Shown piece by piece: positions 29,492 to 38,472 of a DNA stretch of 61,911 nucleotides (position 1 is the first letter of the stretch; each line of letters opens with the position of its first letter). The notes below the pieces were generated by a model. The model made no database searches and had not been told where the DNA came from. It saw nothing but the letters and a program-made list of their open reading frames with translations. A program made the translations under genes and the position numbers. Origin of the DNA: Mycobacterium sp. (lineage in GTDB: Bacteria > Actinomycetota > Actinomycetes > Mycobacteriales > Mycobacteriaceae); the NCBI RefSeq assembly GCF_019247635.1, contig NZ_JAFBAR010000029.1, positions 1-61,911 of the forward strand, written 5' to 3'.

Positions 29492-30736
29492 CTAGCGTCC
29501 CGCGCGCGCCAACGCCACCAGATGGACGCCGATCCCCACCAGCGGCCCACACAGCAGTGCCACCACCGTCCGCGTCTCTAGCGGGAGCGGCAACAGCAGC
29601 AACAGACCGGACGCCACTGTCGCGCCGACCCAACCCACCGAATATGCCCGGTGCAACGCCGCGGCCACCGCAGCGGCCCCGGTCAGGGTGAGCATGGCGA
29701 TGGCCACCGCTGCCGCGGTCAACCAGGCCAGCAGGGCGCCGCTGGCCTGGTACTGCGCGCCGAACCCGACCCGCAACAGCCAGGGACCCACCAGGGCCGC
29801 CGCCAGCACTCCGACCGCGCCGATCCCGCCGATGATCCCCGCGGGCACCATCAGCGCCTTGAGGCGGTGGGTGCGCTCGTCGACGAAATGGGCGATCAGG
29901 TTGCCCTGCATGGCCGTCAACGGCACCAGCAGCGGCGCCCGCGTCAACGTCACGGCCAGGATGATCACCCCGCCCGCCGCCCCGAGCGCATCCGAAGTCA
30001 GCTTCAGCAGCACCGGAAACCCCATCACCAGAACCGAGTTCGCCCCGGCGGCGGTGATCGAATGCGCGGCTCCCCGCAAAAACGTGGCGGTGCTACCAGG
30101 CGTCAGCAGGCGGGCCGCCGCGCGTGCCGAGGGCGAACTCACCAGCAAGATCAGCCACGCGGCCGACCCGGCCACCGACGCCCACAAGAAGCCGGTCAGC
30201 CCCCAGCCGAGCGCGAACGCGGCCCCTGCGACCGACACCCGGGTCACCGCGTCGGTCACCATCAGCGCCCCGTATTGGGTCCACCGGTTGGTGCCCGCCA
30301 GCATGCCCATCAGGGTGGCGATCAGGCAGAACCCTGTCAGCCCGACGCTGAGCAATCCCACCGAAAGCCAGCGCGCCTCAACGAATATCCGCCCGCTCCA
30401 CAGTGGCGAACTGACCGCGATCGCGACCGCTGCCGCGATCCCGACCAGCCCCGCGACCCGCATCGGGTGGGTGCGTGGGCCGGGCAAGGCGTGCAGGTAC
30501 GCCGCCGAGCGAACCTCCCGCGTGGTCTCCTGCAGCAGACCGAAGGTGGTACCGGTGGCCAGCCCGAATGCCCCCCAAAACACGCCGAAGACCGAAAAGC
30601 CGGCCGGAGCCAGATTGCGGGCGGCCAGGTAGATCACCGAATAGCCGCAGAGCGCGGTGACCGCCGTCGCGATGCCGACCCGGGCGACGCTGGCACGTGC
30701 GACGGGCCCGGCCAGTCCCTCGCCAAGCTCGGTCAC
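29492..30736 (-). CDS. Polytopic membrane protein, possible flippase/exporter (Rv3630-like)
   Basis: 414 residues with about twelve predicted membrane helices and short loops, close to H37Rv Rv3630. The overall pattern (YSVIYLAARNLAPAGFSVFGVFWGAFGLATG...) resembles polysaccharide/lipid-linked sugar exporters of the MVF/MATE superfamily, but no diagnostic motif fixes the class. Being first in the Rv3630-ppgS-Rv3632 run, it might flip the lipid-linked GalNAc; that is inference. The ppa gene lies 12 bases away, ending at 30749 and upstream on the same strand, so transcription from ppa may run in. Confidence 0.78.
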   Translation of the reverse strand: MTELGEGLAGPVARASVARVGIATAVTALCGYSVIYLAARNLAPAGFSVFGVFWGAFGLATGTTFGLLQETTREVRSAAYLHALPGPRTHPMRVAGLVGIAAAVAIAVSSPLWSGRIFVEARWLSVGLLSVGLTGFCLIATLMGMLAGTNRWTQYGALMVTDAVTRVSVAGAAFALGWGLTGFLWASVAGSAAWLILLVSSPSARAAARLLTPGSTATFLRGAAHSITAAGANSVLVMGFPVLLKLTSDALGAAGGVIILAVTLTRAPLLVPLTAMQGNLIAHFVDERTHRLKALMVPAGIIGGIGAVGVLAAALVGPWLLRVGFGAQYQASGALLAWLTAAAVAIAMLTLTGAAAVAAALHRAYSVGWVGATVASGLLLLLPLPLETRTVVALLCGPLVGIGVHLVALARAGR

Positions 30737-30748
30737 GATGCAGCCGGC

Positions 30749-31231
30749 TCAGTGCGCCTTGAACCGCTCCACCGAGCGCTGCACCTCGGCTTCGGCGTCC
30801 TCGCGGCCGACCCAGTCGGCGGCCTTGACGAATTTGCCGGGCTCCAGGTCCTTGTAGTGCACGAAAAAGTGCTTGATCGCGTCCAACTCGAAGGCGGGGA
30901 CGTCGTCGATGTCCTGGATGTGGTCCCACCGGTGGTCGCCGGCCGGAACGCATAACACTTTGTCGTCGCCGCCGTGCTCGTCGACCATCCGGAACATGCC
31001 CACCGGCCGCGCCTCTACCAGCACGCCTGGGAACACCGGCTCCGGCAGTAACAGCAGGACGTCGAGCGGGTCGCCGTCCTCGCCCAGGGTGTCGTCGATG
31101 AAGCCGTAGTCGGTCGGGTAGGCCATCGCGGTGTATAGGTAGCGGTCAAGGCGCACCCGCCCGGTCTCGTGATCGACCTCGTACTTGTTGCGCTGGCCCT
31201 TGGGGATTTCGATGGTCACGTCGAATTGCAC
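30749..31231 (-). CDS. ppa: Inorganic pyrophosphatase, soluble family I
   Basis: 160 residues from the GTG at 31229-31231 ([20 protein letters not shown]), with AAGGAG six bases upstream. Family I signature DxDGDPxD is seen as [13 protein letters not shown], and DDKVLCVP and Tyr/Lys phosphate-binding residues ([14 protein letters not shown]) are present. It hydrolyses pyrophosphate to drive biosynthesis. A 400-residue open frame continues upstream but is antisense to dacB and not part of the protein. Two residues shorter at the end than H37Rv Ppa. Confidence 0.96.
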   Translation of the reverse strand: MQFDVTIEIPKGQRNKYEVDHETGRVRLDRYLYTAMAYPTDYGFIDDTLGEDGDPLDVLLLLPEPVFPGVLVEARPVGMFRMVDEHGGDDKVLCVPAGDHRWDHIQDIDDVPAFELDAIKHFFVHYKDLEPGKFVKAADWVGREDAEAEVQRSVERFKAH

Positions 31232-31309
31232 CGTGTCGGCTCCTTCATAACGGTGAGGCAAGAGGTGGGAGTCAGTTGCGTCGGGCCTAAACCCTAGTCC
31301 GGCACAATG

Positions 31310-31363
31310 GTGTCCAGAAAAGCGGCAGTGTCCGAGAAATTGGCAGTGTCCGCGAAATTGGCC
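31310..31363 (+). repeat. Three 18-nt tandem repeats in the dacB 5' region
   Basis: Three adjacent 18-base units each begin GTGTCC (31310, 31328, 31346) and continue GAAA-rich then GGC. They lie in the divergent ppa/dacB space, 34 bases before the dacB start. If an upstream ATG at 31307 were used they would encode [18 protein letters not shown]. They may be regulator-binding sites or simply slippage. Confidence 0.7.
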
Positions 31364-31396
31364 GGGCCGTGCAGGGCCGGGCAGGCAAGGAGAGTG

Positions 31397-32785
31397 ATGG
31401 GTCCCAGTCGCTGGCGCAGACGCCTCACGTACGTACTCGTGGGTGCGGCCGTGCTGGCGGTTGTCGCCGCCGTGGTGGCCGCCGGCGTGTTCTTCACCAC
31501 GGCGCACAGCAGCCCCAGCGCGCGGGTGACGGTGGCGCCCCCGCGGGCGCCCACGGTCAAGCCCGGTGTGACCCCCGTCGCGGACACCGCCGGGACACCG
31601 GCCGTCGACGCGCTGGCGGCCATGTTGGCGCCGGTTGCCGACGACCCCAACCTGGGCAAGCTGGGCGGCCGCATCACCGACGCGCTCACCGGCAAGGAGC
31701 TCTGGCAGCGGCAAGACGACCTCCCGCTGGTGCCGGCGTCGACCAACAAGTTGCTGACGGCCGCCGCCGCCCTGCTGACACTGGATCGGCAGGCGCGGGT
31801 GAGTACCAAGGTGGTGGCCGCCCAGAGCCCCCAACCCGGGGTTGTCGTGTTGGTCGGCGCCGGCGACCCGACGCTGTCCGCCGCCGCGCCCAACGTCGAC
31901 ACCTGGTACAAGGGTGCAGCGCGCATCAGCGACCTGGTCGAGCAGGTGCAACGCAGCGGCGTGACCCCTACGGCGGTGCAGGTCGACATCTCGGCGTTCA
32001 CCGGCCCGACGCTGGCCCCGGGCTGGGACCCTGCGGACATCGACAACGGCGACATCGCCCCGATCGAGGCGGTGATGATCGACGCGGGCCGCATTCAGCC
32101 GACCACCGTCAACTCACGACGGTCCAAGACCCCGGCGCTGGATGCCGGGCGGGAATTGGCGATCGGGCTGGGCCTCAATCCGGCTACCGTGACGATCGGC
32201 AACGCACCGTCAGGGGCGCGCCAGCTGGCAGTGGTGCAATCGGCGCCGTTGATTCAGCGGCTCTCCCAGATGATGAACGCCTCGGACAACGTGATGGCCG
32301 AATCGATCGCCCGTGAAGTGGCGGCGGCCATGCACCGTCCGCTGAGCTTCGCCGGCGCGGTGGACGCGGTGACCAACCGGTTGAGCACCGCGCACGTCGA
32401 CACCTCCGGTGCAGCGCTGGTGGATTCCAGTGGGCTTTCGGTCAACGACCGCCTCACCGCGAAGACGCTCGACGGCACGGTGCAGGCGGCAGCCGGGCCC
32501 GATCAACCGGCGCTGCGGTCGCTGTTGGATTTGCTGCCGATCGCCGGCGGCAGTGGCACGCTGGCCGATCGGTTCCTGGATACGGCGAGCAACCTGGGGC
32601 CGGCGGGCTGGCTGCGGGCCAAGACGGGCTCGTTGACGGCCATCAATTCGTTGGTCGGCGTGTTGACCGACAGCAGCGGACGTGTGCTCACCTTCGCTTT
32701 CCTCTCCAACGAAGCCGGTCCCAACGGCCGCAACGCCCTGGACGCGCTGGCCACCAAGGTGTGGTTCTGCGGGTGCGCGCCGTGA
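31397..32785 (+). CDS. dacB: DacB, D-alanyl-D-alanine carboxypeptidase/endopeptidase (PBP4 class)
   Basis: 462 residues from ATG 31397 (CAAGGAGAG upstream), matching H37Rv (461). An N-terminal signal-anchor helix ([24 protein letters not shown]) leads to a peptidase S13 domain: active-site Ser115 in STNK (SxxK), second motif SDN ([12 protein letters not shown]), and third motif KTG ([11 protein letters not shown]). It trims peptidoglycan stem peptides outside the membrane. Its stop overlaps the next gene by GTGA, starting a dacB-zincin-tilS-hpt run. Confidence 0.94.
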   Translation: MGPSRWRRRLTYVLVGAAVLAVVAAVVAAGVFFTTAHSSPSARVTVAPPRAPTVKPGVTPVADTAGTPAVDALAAMLAPVADDPNLGKLGGRITDALTGKELWQRQDDLPLVPASTNKLLTAAAALLTLDRQARVSTKVVAAQSPQPGVVVLVGAGDPTLSAAAPNVDTWYKGAARISDLVEQVQRSGVTPTAVQVDISAFTGPTLAPGWDPADIDNGDIAPIEAVMIDAGRIQPTTVNSRRSKTPALDAGRELAIGLGLNPATVTIGNAPSGARQLAVVQSAPLIQRLSQMMNASDNVMAESIAREVAAAMHRPLSFAGAVDAVTNRLSTAHVDTSGAALVDSSGLSVNDRLTAKTLDGTVQAAAGPDQPALRSLLDLLPIAGGSGTLADRFLDTASNLGPAGWLRAKTGSLTAINSLVGVLTDSSGRVLTFAFLSNEAGPNGRNALDALATKVWFCGCAP

Positions 32786-33831
32786 CCGCTCCGTCGGACC
32801 TGACGCTGGGCACGGCGGTCGACTGGCAGTTCGCTGCGACCGTCGGAGCACGGCTGGCCCGCCCGGGTCCGCCGGCCACCGATTACACCCGCCGTCAGGC
32901 AATCGACGAGCTGACCAGCGCGGCGGCGAAGGCCGAACCGCCGGTGCGCGATGTCACCGGCCTGGTCACCAGCGGCTCGGTGCCGGCGGCCCGCATAGTT
33001 GATCGCTCGGAGTGGATCCGTGCCGCCGCCGAGTCGATGCGGGTGATGACCAATGGAACCGACAAGCCGCGCCGTTTTCTCACCGGCCGGATCACCGGGG
33101 CGCAGACCGGCGCCGTCCTGGCGTTCGTGGCCTCGGGCATCCTCGGGCAGTACGACCCGTTCAGTGCCGCCAAACGGGGTTGCCTGCTGCTGGTGTATCC
33201 CAACGTCATCGCCGTTGAGCGCCAATTACGTTTGAAGCCTTCGGATTTCCGGTTGTGGGTGTGCCTGCACGAGGTGACGCATCGGGTTCAGTTCACCGCC
33301 AACCCATGGTTGGCCGACTACATGTCGCAGTCTCTGGCGCTGTTGACCCGCGACGCCGGGGAAGATATCGGGCAGGTGGTGAGCCGGCTGGCCGAGTTCG
33401 CCCGCAACCGGGGTGCGTCAGGGTCTACGGACCCCGGCGCCTCGGGGATTCTCGGCCTGGTGCGTGCCGTGCAGTCCGAGCCGCAGCGCCAAGCGCTGGA
33501 TCGCCTGCTGGTGCTCGGCACCCTGCTGGAGGGCCATGCCGACCACGTGATGGACGCGGTCGGGCCGGTGGTGGTGCCCTCGGTAGCGACGATCCGGAGT
33601 CGCTTCGATGAACGTCGTCAGCGCAAGCAACCGCCGTTGCAGCGGTTGCTGCGCGCGCTGTTGGGGATCGACGCCAAGCTCAGCCAGTACACCCGGGGTA
33701 AGGCGTTCGTGGACCATGTAGTGGGCCGGGTCGGAATGGAGCGGTTCAATACCGTCTGGTCGGATCCCGAGACCCTGCCGCTGCCCGCCGAGATCGAGGA
33801 TCCGCAGCAATGGATAGACAGGGTGCTGTAG
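32782..33831 (+). CDS. Zincin-like metallopeptidase, DUF2342 (Rv3626c-like)
   Basis: 349 residues from GTG 32782, coupled to dacB. The metal-binding HExxH is HEVTH at residues 163-167 in CLHEVTHRVQF, and a downstream Glu (LEGHADHVMDA) supplies a likely third ligand. The family (DUF2342, sometimes labelled coenzyme F420 biosynthesis-associated) has a zincin fold; substrate is unknown. No signal peptide. The C-terminus overlaps tilS by 22 bases. Confidence 0.87.
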   Translation: MTAPSDLTLGTAVDWQFAATVGARLARPGPPATDYTRRQAIDELTSAAAKAEPPVRDVTGLVTSGSVPAARIVDRSEWIRAAAESMRVMTNGTDKPRRFLTGRITGAQTGAVLAFVASGILGQYDPFSAAKRGCLLLVYPNVIAVERQLRLKPSDFRLWVCLHEVTHRVQFTANPWLADYMSQSLALLTRDAGEDIGQVVSRLAEFARNRGASGSTDPGASGILGLVRAVQSEPQRQALDRLLVLGTLLEGHADHVMDAVGPVVVPSVATIRSRFDERRQRKQPPLQRLLRALLGIDAKLSQYTRGKAFVDHVVGRVGMERFNTVWSDPETLPLPAEIEDPQQWIDRVL

Positions 33832-34781
33832 GGCAGCTGCACGCGGCTGTCGAGGCGTTCGTCAAGACGTATCGGGTGACCGCCGAGCAATGGTGTGTGG
33901 CGCTGTCCGGCGGACCGGACTCGTTGGCCCTCACCGCCGTCGCGGCCGGGCTGCGGCCCACCACGGCAATGATCGTGGATCACGGCCTGCAGGACGGCTC
34001 GGCGGAGGTCGCCAGCAACGCCCGCGGTCAGGCGTTGGCGTTGGGATGTGTTGAAGCACAAGTCGTTTGCGTGCAGGTCGGCAACGACGGCGGACCGGAG
34101 GCGGCCGCGCGCGCCGCCCGCTATGCCGCGTTGAACGCGTATCAAGGGGGACCGGTGCTGTTGGCCCACACGCTCGACGACCAGGCGGAGACGGTGTTGC
34201 TGGGGCTGGGCCGCGGTTCGGGGCCGCGCTCACTGGCCGGGATGCGGCCACATGATCCGCCGTGGTGCCGGCCGCTGCTCGGTGTTCGGCGCGCTGTCAC
34301 GCTTGCCGCCTGCGCCGAGTTGGGGCTGACGGCCTGGCAGGACCCGCACAACAGCGACCGGCGCTTCACTCGTGCGCGGTTGCGGCACGAGGTGTTGCCG
34401 CTGCTGGAGGACGTGCTGGGCGGCGGTGTCGCCGAGGCGCTGGCCCGCACCGCGACGGCGCTGCGCGAGGATACCGAGCTGATCGACGGGCTGGCCGCGC
34501 AGGCGCTGCCCGCGGCCCAAGTGGGTTCCGGGTCGGGCTCCGCACTGGACACCGCGGCGCTGACCGTGCTGCCCGACGCGGTTCGGCGCCGGGTCATCCG
34601 CGGCTGGTTGCTGGCCGGCGGCGCGACCGGGTTGACCGACAAACAGATCCGCGGGGTGGACACGCTGGTCACCGGGTGGCGGGGGCAGGGCGGCGTGGCG
34701 GTCGGGTCGACGTTGCGCGGTCAGCGATTGATCGCCGGACGGCACGATGGCGTGCTGACGTTGCGGCACGAGCCAATTTGA
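33810..34781 (+). CDS. tilS: TilS, tRNA(Ile)-lysidine synthase
   Basis: 323 residues, equal to the H37Rv protein (once called MesJ). N-type ATP-pyrophosphatase motif SGGPDS at residues 33-38, plus [19 protein letters not shown] and the [13 protein letters not shown] segment typical of TilS. It converts cytidine-34 of the AUA-reading isoleucine tRNA to lysidine in the cytosol. The start overlaps the zincin gene and its stop is close to hpt, the conserved tilS-hpt-ftsH neighbourhood of Gram-positive bacteria (ftsH follows here after an insertion of other genes). Confidence 0.95.
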   Translation: MDRQGAVGQLHAAVEAFVKTYRVTAEQWCVALSGGPDSLALTAVAAGLRPTTAMIVDHGLQDGSAEVASNARGQALALGCVEAQVVCVQVGNDGGPEAAARAARYAALNAYQGGPVLLAHTLDDQAETVLLGLGRGSGPRSLAGMRPHDPPWCRPLLGVRRAVTLAACAELGLTAWQDPHNSDRRFTRARLRHEVLPLLEDVLGGGVAEALARTATALREDTELIDGLAAQALPAAQVGSGSGSALDTAALTVLPDAVRRRVIRGWLLAGGATGLTDKQIRGVDTLVTGWRGQGGVAVGSTLRGQRLIAGRHDGVLTLRHEPI

Positions 34782-34825
34782 CGATCGCGTTGGTTGTTCG
34801 CCCGTCGGCGTGGCACGCTGTGGTC

Positions 34826-35398
34826 GTGACGGCCGAGCTGTACCCGGGGGACATCAAGTCGGTCCTGCTCACCGAGGAGCAGATTCAGGCCCGCATCGTC
34901 GAGCTCGGCGAACAAATCTGCAACGATTACCGGGACCTGTCGGCCAGCTCGGGCCAGGATTTGCTGTTGATCACCGTGCTCAAGGGCGCCGTGATCTTCG
35001 TCACGGACCTGGCGCGCTCGATAGGGTTGCCCACCCAGTTCGAGTTCATGGCCGTCAGCTCCTACGGGTCCTCGACGTCGTCGTCCGGGGTGGTGCGGAT
35101 CCTCAAGGACCTCGACCGCGACATCCACGACCGCGACGTGCTGATCGTGGAGGACGTCGTCGACTCCGGCCTGACCTTGTCATGGCTGCTGCGCAACCTG
35201 ACCAGCCGGCACCCGCGCACGCTGAGGGTATGCACGCTGCTGCGCAAACCCGACGCGGTAGGGGCCAATGTAGAGATCTCCTACGTCGGCTTCGACATCC
35301 CCAACGACTTCGTCGTCGGCTATGGCCTGGATTACGACGAGCGCTACCGCGACCTGCCTTACATCGGGACGCTGGATCCCCGGGTCTACCAGGGTTAG
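34826..35398 (+). CDS. hpt: Hpt, hypoxanthine-guanine phosphoribosyltransferase
   Basis: 190 residues from GTG 34826, the codon before [17 protein letters not shown] 34820 and TTG 34778 (overlapping the tilS stop) are in-frame alternatives, and H37Rv uses a longer N-terminus. The PRPP-binding loop [14 protein letters not shown], the flexible loop [11 protein letters not shown] and the C-terminal [12 protein letters not shown] are clear. It salvages hypoxanthine and guanine to IMP/GMP. Its stop overlaps the convergent lpqG stop. Confidence 0.94.
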   Translation: MTAELYPGDIKSVLLTEEQIQARIVELGEQICNDYRDLSASSGQDLLLITVLKGAVIFVTDLARSIGLPTQFEFMAVSSYGSSTSSSGVVRILKDLDRDIHDRDVLIVEDVVDSGLTLSWLLRNLTSRHPRTLRVCTLLRKPDAVGANVEISYVGFDIPNDFVVGYGLDYDERYRDLPYIGTLDPRVYQG

Positions 35399-36141
35399 TC
35401 GAGCTCCCACACCACGGTCACCGTGAAGCCGACCGTCTGCTGCCCGGGTTCCAGCGGCACAGGGATCATGGCTCTGGACGGCGCCGGCGCCGTCGGCGTT
35501 GCCGCGGTTCCCTCCGAGATGGACAGCACCCTGCCCAGCCGCAGGCCGGACAGCTGGGCGTACTGGTCGGCGCGGTTCTTGGCGTCTTGGAACGCCCGCG
35601 CCCGCGCGTCCTTCACCAGCTGCGAGTCGTCGGTGATGGAGTAGCTGACCGAGCTGATCCGGGTGGCGTCGCCGCCGGTGGTGACGATCAAGGCGAGCAG
35701 CCTCGATGCGGCGTCGGTGGGGTGAATTTTGACCTCGATCGCATTGGTGGCGCGGTAGCCGGTGATGGTGGCGGCCCCGCCGGGCTCGGGGTTGCCGTAC
35801 TGCGGTTGCAGGCTGACCTGGGTGGTGCTGATGTCCTTGCGGTCCAGGCCGGCGCCGGTGAGCGCATTGACGACGGCCTGCTGCCTGTCGTTGGTCTGGT
35901 TCATCGCGGTGGTGACGTCGGGTGCGGTGAACTCGATCCCGACGTCGGCGGTCAAGGTGTCCGGGACGCCCTGGACCTGTCCTGACCCGACGACTGTCGC
36001 TTGGCGGGGGTTGGCGCCGGACTTCGGCGCATCGTGTTTGTTGCACCCCGCTGCGCAGGACAGGGCTAACACGACGACGGCCAGAGCGATCGACTTGCGG
36101 ACGGACTTCGTGGCGCTCTTCGGGATCGGCATGGTTGGCAC
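35395..36141 (-). CDS. lpqG: LpqG, SIMPL-domain lipoprotein
   Basis: 248 residues. Signal peptide with a hydrophobic stretch ([16 protein letters not shown]) ending in a lipobox-like CAAGC, so probably lipid-anchored outside the membrane. The rest is a SIMPL (DUF541) domain: [49 protein letters not shown], and a C-terminal VTVVWEL. Function unknown. The ATG at 36132 is an alternative start. Tail-to-tail overlap with hpt. Confidence 0.9.
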   Translation of the reverse strand: MPTMPIPKSATKSVRKSIALAVVVLALSCAAGCNKHDAPKSGANPRQATVVGSGQVQGVPDTLTADVGIEFTAPDVTTAMNQTNDRQQAVVNALTGAGLDRKDISTTQVSLQPQYGNPEPGGAATITGYRATNAIEVKIHPTDAASRLLALIVTTGGDATRISSVSYSITDDSQLVKDARARAFQDAKNRADQYAQLSGLRLGRVLSISEGTAATPTAPAPSRAMIPVPLEPGQQTVGFTVTVVWELD

Positions 36142-36256
36142 CCTAACGTCTTAGGCGCGCACGACGGGCGGATAGTGGGTCTCCCTTGAGCAGAAACACC
36201 ATGTCGCGCACGTGAATTCGGCGCGGTCCTATTGGCTGGCGATTGGATGCTGTTAG

Positions 36257-36826
36257 TCAGGTGCGCGGAGGCCATTGCTGCGGGTATTGCATTGGCATTG
36301 CCTGCCTTTTGGCACGGCCCCGGCGGGCCGCGGTCACGAGCACCACAACGAGGCCGGCGAGGACCATCACCCCACCCCCGCCAATTCCCAAGAACAGAGC
36401 CAGAAATAGTCGATTGAACTGTTCGGTTGTGATGAACTCCCCGACGGCATAGCGAGCATCGGCGGGCCCGGAGCAGCTGATGCGGTAGTTACCGCCCTGC
36501 TTAACCGTGAACGAAGACTGTGCGCGCCACTTGCCCACCGTGGATGTCAGATATGGGCGAATGGGGGGTTCCTCCTGGTGACTGTACGCGGTACAGCGGA
36601 TGTTGCTCCCAGACGGCGCGGTGGTGTAGATCGCTTTTGATCCACCGGCGTCGACATGGACCATGGTGGCCTGGGTGTTACCGAAGCCGTGGTCGTCGGT
36701 GGGCGCCTTACTGGTCTGCCAGACCACGACAAAGACGGACACGCCGATGGCCACGAGCGGGCCGATCACGATGAGAGCCGCCCCGATCATGTAGACGAAT
36801 ATGCTGCGGCGAGGTTTAGAGGACAT
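36257..36826 (-). CDS. Two-TM mycobacterial membrane protein of unknown function
   Basis: 189 residues from the ATG at 36824-36826, behind a strong GGAAGGAG. One helix near the N-terminus (FVYMIGAALIVIGPLVAIGVSVFVVVW), an extracytoplasmic domain of about 100 residues with two Cys (IRCTAYS and RISCSGPAD, probably a disulfide), then a second helix (LFLALFLGIGGGGVMVLAGLVVVLV) and a basic, Pro/Gln-rich tail. I do not recognise a named family. In M. tuberculosis PE32/PPE65/esxWV are at this site next to lpqG. Confidence 0.78.
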   Translation of the reverse strand: MSSKPRRSIFVYMIGAALIVIGPLVAIGVSVFVVVWQTSKAPTDDHGFGNTQATMVHVDAGGSKAIYTTAPSGSNIRCTAYSHQEEPPIRPYLTSTVGKWRAQSSFTVKQGGNYRISCSGPADARYAVGEFITTEQFNRLFLALFLGIGGGGVMVLAGLVVVLVTAARRGRAKRQAMPMQYPQQWPPRT

Positions 36827-36895
36827 GGCGCTGGCTCCTTCCGCCAGGATGCTGCATGCGCATTTCACCTGTTGGAAGGCGCCCGGGTCGCCGGC

Positions 36896-37189
36896 TCAGT
36901 CGTCGATGTGCGTCGGTGGGTCGGCGAAAGCGAGTCCCCCCGGGTACTGGTTGGGACCTATCACATTGCAGCGCTTGTCGGGCACCAGGTAGGAACTGGC
37001 GCCGCTTGGCATCCAGGTCGCGAATGCCACGCAACGTTGCCAGGTGCCGTCAGGCTGGATGGGTCCATCACACTTGTTGATAATGCCGACTCCCCCGTAC
37101 TGGCAGCCGGCGTTGGCCGGCGGCGCTGAGGCGATCAGCCCTCCGGCCATCAGCACGGCAGCCAGGCCTCCGACGATGCAGTGCTTCAT
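36896..37189 (-). CDS. Small secreted CDGP-type mycobacterial protein
   Basis: 97 residues with a clean Sec signal peptide (MKHCIVGGLAAVLMAGGLIASAPPANA, cleavage after ANA), leaving about 70 residues with four Cys. The core KCDGPIQPDGTWQRC is the hallmark of a family annotated as CDGP domain proteins in mycobacteria; function unknown, disulfide-stabilised and exported by inference. AGACAACC precedes the ATG without a strong RBS. It lies 69 bases upstream of the two-TM gene on the same strand and may be co-expressed. Confidence 0.85.
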   Translation of the reverse strand: MKHCIVGGLAAVLMAGGLIASAPPANAGCQYGGVGIINKCDGPIQPDGTWQRCVAFATWMPSGASSYLVPDKRCNVIGPNQYPGGLAFADPPTHIDD

Positions 37190-37458
37190 GGTTGTCTCCC
37201 GTCACATCGCCGCTGATGCGTTGCCGAGTAGTTGGCTTGGCAAACAACGCTACCGCTTATGTGACTGGTTTTCGCTGCCTTTGAGGTCGTGCTCAGATGC
37301 ATTGACGCGACTGTGGACACCGAAGCTCGATCCGCGCCACATCAAAGGCCGCGGGCTATGTGCGCCCGTCATTCCCGGGTGCGCCTAACAGCCCGCGGTG
37401 CCGCTTGAGCGTTCACACGAACCGGACCGTCATCCTGAGCCGGGCGTTCGGCCTCAAG

Positions 37459-38472
37459 CTACGGCGTCACGAGAATTTTGCAGTGCCGCTCGGGATCGGC
37501 AAGGTCGTCGAATGCGGCGCCCACGCCGTCCAGTCCGACCTCGCCGGTAATCAGCGGGCTGACATCTATGTCGCCCTCCGCCAGCGCGCGCAGCGATGCC
37601 GCGAATTCCTCCGGCCCGTAGGCGAGCGAAAACTGCACGCTGATCTCTTTGGCGATGGCGAAGAACGGATGCACGGTGTCGGACTCCATGCATACCCCGG
37701 CGACCACCAGGCGGGTGCCTGGCCGCGCCCGCCGCAGTACGTCGTCGATCATTCCTGGTACCCCCACCGCCTCGAATACCACCGCGGCCTTGACGTCGTC
37801 AAAGGGTGAGCCCTGAGCGGGATCCACTGTTTGCTGTGCGCCCATCACTGCGGCAAGCTCGCGCCGTTTGGGTGAAAAGTCCGCCGCCACAATGGTTTCG
37901 ACACCACGTGTCTTGAGCGCGGCGATGATGGCGATGCCGATTGGGCCGCAGCCAAGCACCAGGGCCTTCTCATCGGGCTGGATGTTCGACTTATTGACGG
38001 CATGAAGACCCACCGCCATGGGTTCGGTCAGCGCGGCGTGCATGGGGTCCAGTCCGTTGGGGATCGGTAGCAGCAGTGGTGCTGACAGCAGCATCCGCTC
38101 GGAGTATCCGCCAATCGTGTTGTTGCTGTAGACAATCGGCTCGACACCCGAGGTGGACAACAACACTGGCAGGGAGGTGACTAAGGTGCCCGCGGCATGA
38201 GTTTCGGTGTCGGGTCCGGCTTCCAGCACCTCGGCGCTGAATTCGTGACCCATGAAGATGTCACGGTTCAGATCGACATTCATGCCGCCTGAATCCCCGG
38301 CGACCTCGTTGCTCATTTCCAGTACCCGGGCGCCATGCGCGGCGAAATGCAAATCGGATCCGCAGATTCCGCACGCTCGCACTGCAACCAGCACCTGGCC
38401 CGCGCCGGGCATGGGGTCCGGCACGTCGTCCCGGTAGACCATCCGCCCGTCGCGCAACACCGACGCCCGCAT
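37459..38472 (-). CDS. Zinc-type alcohol dehydrogenase-like oxidoreductase
   Basis: 337-residue medium-chain dehydrogenase. Catalytic zinc ligands ACGICGSDLH and GHEFSAEV, NAD(P)-binding VLGCGPIGIAI, and the C-terminal half of the Rossmann fold are present. The structural-zinc four-Cys lobe is missing, as in several mycobacterial members. Substrate unknown. Its ATG shares a base with the LLM stop (TGATG), so it belongs to an ephA-LLM-ADH operon. This suggests a catabolic or detoxifying route acting on an epoxide, diol or alcohol, which is inference. I do not recall this gene beside Rv3618 in H37Rv. Confidence 0.88.
   Translation of the reverse strand: MRASVLRDGRMVYRDDVPDPMPGAGQVLVAVRACGICGSDLHFAAHGARVLEMSNEVAGDSGGMNVDLNRDIFMGHEFSAEVLEAGPDTETHAAGTLVTSLPVLLSTSGVEPIVYSNNTIGGYSERMLLSAPLLLPIPNGLDPMHAALTEPMAVGLHAVNKSNIQPDEKALVLGCGPIGIAIIAALKTRGVETIVAADFSPKRRELAAVMGAQQTVDPAQGSPFDDVKAAVVFEAVGVPGMIDDVLRRARPGTRLVVAGVCMESDTVHPFFAIAKEISVQFSLAYGPEEFAASLRALAEGDIDVSPLITGEVGLDGVGAAFDDLADPERHCKILVTP

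Noticed and set aside
30749..31951. A 400-codon N-terminally extended version of ppa
   Set aside because: The extension runs antisense through dacB and has no family similarity; the GTG at 31231 with AAGGAG gives the normal 160-residue enzyme.
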